Source: Cytophagales bacterium (GTDB taxonomy: Bacteria; Bacteroidota; Bacteroidia; Cytophagales; Cytophagaceae). Taken from it: a stretch of DNA of 7,667 bases. The first letter of the stretch is position 1. Every line of letters starts with the position of its first letter. The stretch lies in the NCBI GenBank assembly GCA_025360235.1, contig JANYCO010000548.1, positions 1-7,667 of the forward strand, written 5' to 3'. Shown here in pieces: positions 7,292 through 7,667 of the stretch. Under the pieces are notes generated by a model. That model had not been told where the DNA came from and searched no databases. It saw only the letters and a list, made by a program, of their open reading frames with translations. The translations under genes and the position numbers were made by a program.

Positions 7292-7322
7292 TTGGTTGGA
7301 CAGTTAAATGAGCGTAGTTTTG
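7292..7322 (+). promoter_or_regulatory. Bacteroidota-type promoter ahead of the RNA candidate
   Basis: TAGTTTTG at 7315-7322 is an exact match to the Bacteroidota -7 element TAnnTTTG, and TTG at 7292-7294 lies 20 bases upstream, within the usual spacing for the -33 element. It would start transcription near 7328, rightward, about 70 bases before the orphan terminator. It is an independent consensus match, not tested. Confidence 0.5.
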
Positions 7323-7327
7323 ATAGG

Positions 7328-7436
7328 CAAAGGGTATTTTACTTAAGGTGAATGAATTGGGCAAAATTCAAAATTCTTGTAAAGTACTCTCAACAAGCTA
7401 GCCGTTTGAATTTTATTATTCGAGCGGCTTTTTTTT
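7328..7436 (+). ncRNA. Candidate small RNA or attenuator leader, about 110 nt
   Basis: No protein gene explains a terminator here: upstream on this strand the nearest gene ends at 6327, behind its own hairpins. Between promoter and terminator the sequence folds. AGGGTATTTTAC (7331-7342) pairs with GTAAAGTACTCT (7379-7390), 12 bp with two G:U pairs. Inside it, TGAATT (7353-7358) pairs with AATTCA (7365-7370) around the loop GGGCAA. A single-stranded CAACAAGCT-like linker then leads into the terminator hairpin. The loop segment 7363-7372 can instead pair with 7405-7414 in the terminator 5' arm, which would disrupt it. It may be a stand-alone trans-acting RNA or a leader controlling the lipoprotein gene at 7580. 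I do not recognise a known RNA family. The start is estimated from the promoter. Confidence 0.45.
7400..7436 (+). terminator. Strong intrinsic (Rho-independent) terminator
   Basis: AGCCGTTTGAAT (7400-7411) pairs with ATTCGAGCGGCT (7418-7429) in a 12-bp stem with two G:T pairs and a 6-base loop, GC-rich at its base, followed directly by eight T (7429-7436). This is the only hairpin in the window with a full U-tract. On the other strand there is no matching U-tract, so it acts rightward only. Confidence 0.85.
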
Positions 7437-7446
7437 CGATATCGAA
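7435..7446. repeat. 12-bp perfect palindrome after the terminator
   Basis: TTCGATATCGAA is a perfect palindrome that begins in the last bases of the T-tract. It could be an operator half-site pair, or chance. Confidence 0.3.
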
Positions 7447-7467
7447 TAGCACACCAAACATGATTAA

Positions 7468-7513
7468 AGTTGTCTGACGATATGTTCTCTGCGCGTATAG
7501 CCGTCTGACAGCT
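7468..7513. repeat. Hairpin repeat, copy 2
   Basis: AGTTGTCTGACG (7468-7479) repeats 6341-6352 of copy 1 exactly, and GCGTATAGCCGTCTGACAGCT (7493-7513) matches the right part of copy 1 with two substitutions. The arms still pair over 12 positions, with the same central T:T mismatch (7475/7506) seen in copy 1, and an A-to-G change at 7511 keeps pairing as U:G. The loop is longer by about nine bases (TTCTCTGCG), and ATATG/CGTAT can extend the stem past a 3-base bulge. Both copies lie in the same orientation. Confidence 0.7.
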
Positions 7514-7515
7514 AA

Positions 7516-7560
7516 TACTTTTGTATCTTCCTCCAAAATGAGTAACTTAGAATATCTTTG
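7516..7560 (+). promoter_or_regulatory. Two -7 type promoter boxes upstream of the lipoprotein gene
   Basis: TACTTTTG (7516-7523) and TATCTTTG (7553-7560) both match TAnnTTTG exactly. Neither has a TTG at the usual -33 distance. The first starts two bases after the right arm of hairpin copy 2 and would give a leader of about 50 bases; the second would give about 15. At least one probably drives the lipoprotein gene. Confidence 0.45.
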
Positions 7561-7579
7561 ACTTTACTAAATCTGATTT

Positions 7580-7667
7580 ATGCGAATATTGTTAGCTGTT
7601 TTCCTCTCTTTGGTTTTGCTGTTTGCTTCCTGCAAATCCAATAAACCATTGACCAAGCAGGAGTTGA
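7580..7667 (+). CDS. Putative lipoprotein, N-terminal end (partial)
   Basis: Only 29 codons are present before the window ends. They encode a lipoprotein signal peptide: MRI, a hydrophobic core of Leu, Val, Ala and Phe, and the lipobox LFASC with the lipidated cysteine at C18. The mature protein starts CKSNKPLTKQEL. Signal peptidase II cleavage before C18 and anchoring in a membrane are expected. The residues right after the Cys do not form a clear acidic surface-export signal of the type described in some Bacteroidota, so localisation (periplasmic face or surface) is open. The function cannot be told from this piece. The start ATG is the first in frame with the signal peptide and lies 20 bases behind a TAnnTTTG box. 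Confidence 0.8.
   Translation, partial: MRILLAVFLSLVLLFASCKSNKPLTKQEL

Larger units (their letters stand above)
7227..7579. other. Non-coding stretch between the divergent luxR-type and lipoprotein genes
   Basis: This 353-base region has no credible protein gene. From left to right it holds the short 5' leader of the minus-strand regulator, a + strand Bacteroidota-type promoter (7292-7322), a foldable stretch ending in a strong intrinsic terminator (7331-7436), a 12-bp palindrome directly after it, copy 2 of the hairpin repeat (7468-7513) and two -7 type boxes (7516-7523, 7553-7560) in front of the lipoprotein start. Each is described in its own entry. Confidence 0.8.

Noticed and set aside
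7352..7477. 41-codon ORF on the + strand starting ATGAATTGG, preceded by an AGGTGA that looks like a ribosome site.
   Set aside because: It runs through the intrinsic terminator and ends inside hairpin copy 2, the purine-rich site is almost touching the ATG, and the protein has no recognisable features.
7538..7561. Seven-codon ORF (MSNLEYL) between the two -7 boxes, a possible leader peptide.
   Set aside because: Too short to support, has no run of a regulatory amino acid and overlaps a better-supported promoter box.

Overview
This window looks like a chromosomal segment of a Bacteroidota bacterium. The evidence is an AT-rich composition, start codons preceded by A-rich leaders rather than Shine-Dalgarno sites, several matches to the Bacteroidota -7 promoter element TAnnTTTG, a histidine kinase with the HNLRGP-type H-box frequent in that phylum, and best recognisable relatedness of the proteins. 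The class cannot be fixed from sequence alone.

The left half (1-3988) is a metabolic operon on the + strand. It holds the 3' end of sucA (2-oxoglutarate dehydrogenase E1), then sucB (E2, dihydrolipoyl succinyltransferase), then an unrecognised gene for an exported protein of about 365 residues, then lpdA (E3, dihydrolipoyl dehydrogenase). E1, E2 and E3 together form the 2-oxoglutarate dehydrogenase complex of the TCA cycle, and the E3 may also serve other lipoyl complexes. The exported protein sits between E2 and E3 with gaps of 26 and 1 bases. A 15-bp perfect hairpin separates sucA from sucB, and a 16-bp perfect hairpin lies behind lpdA as the probable operon end.

The right half (4234-7226) is a signalling module. 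It starts with a six-helix membrane histidine kinase carrying a PAS domain and a stand-alone receiver protein 3 bases downstream. Converging on them from the minus strand is a PAS-LuxR transcription factor without a receiver domain. The 80-base convergent gap is almost wholly filled by two consecutive hairpins.

The last stretch without a recognised gene (7227-7579) is the least ordinary part. It holds a Bacteroidota-type promoter, a foldable sequence of about 110 nt and a textbook intrinsic terminator that belongs to no visible protein gene. Together these make a candidate small RNA or attenuator leader. It is followed by a second copy of the hairpin element found in the convergent gap, so the luxR-type gene and the RNA candidate are bracketed by two related repeats in the same orientation. 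The window ends in the first 29 codons of a lipoprotein gene.
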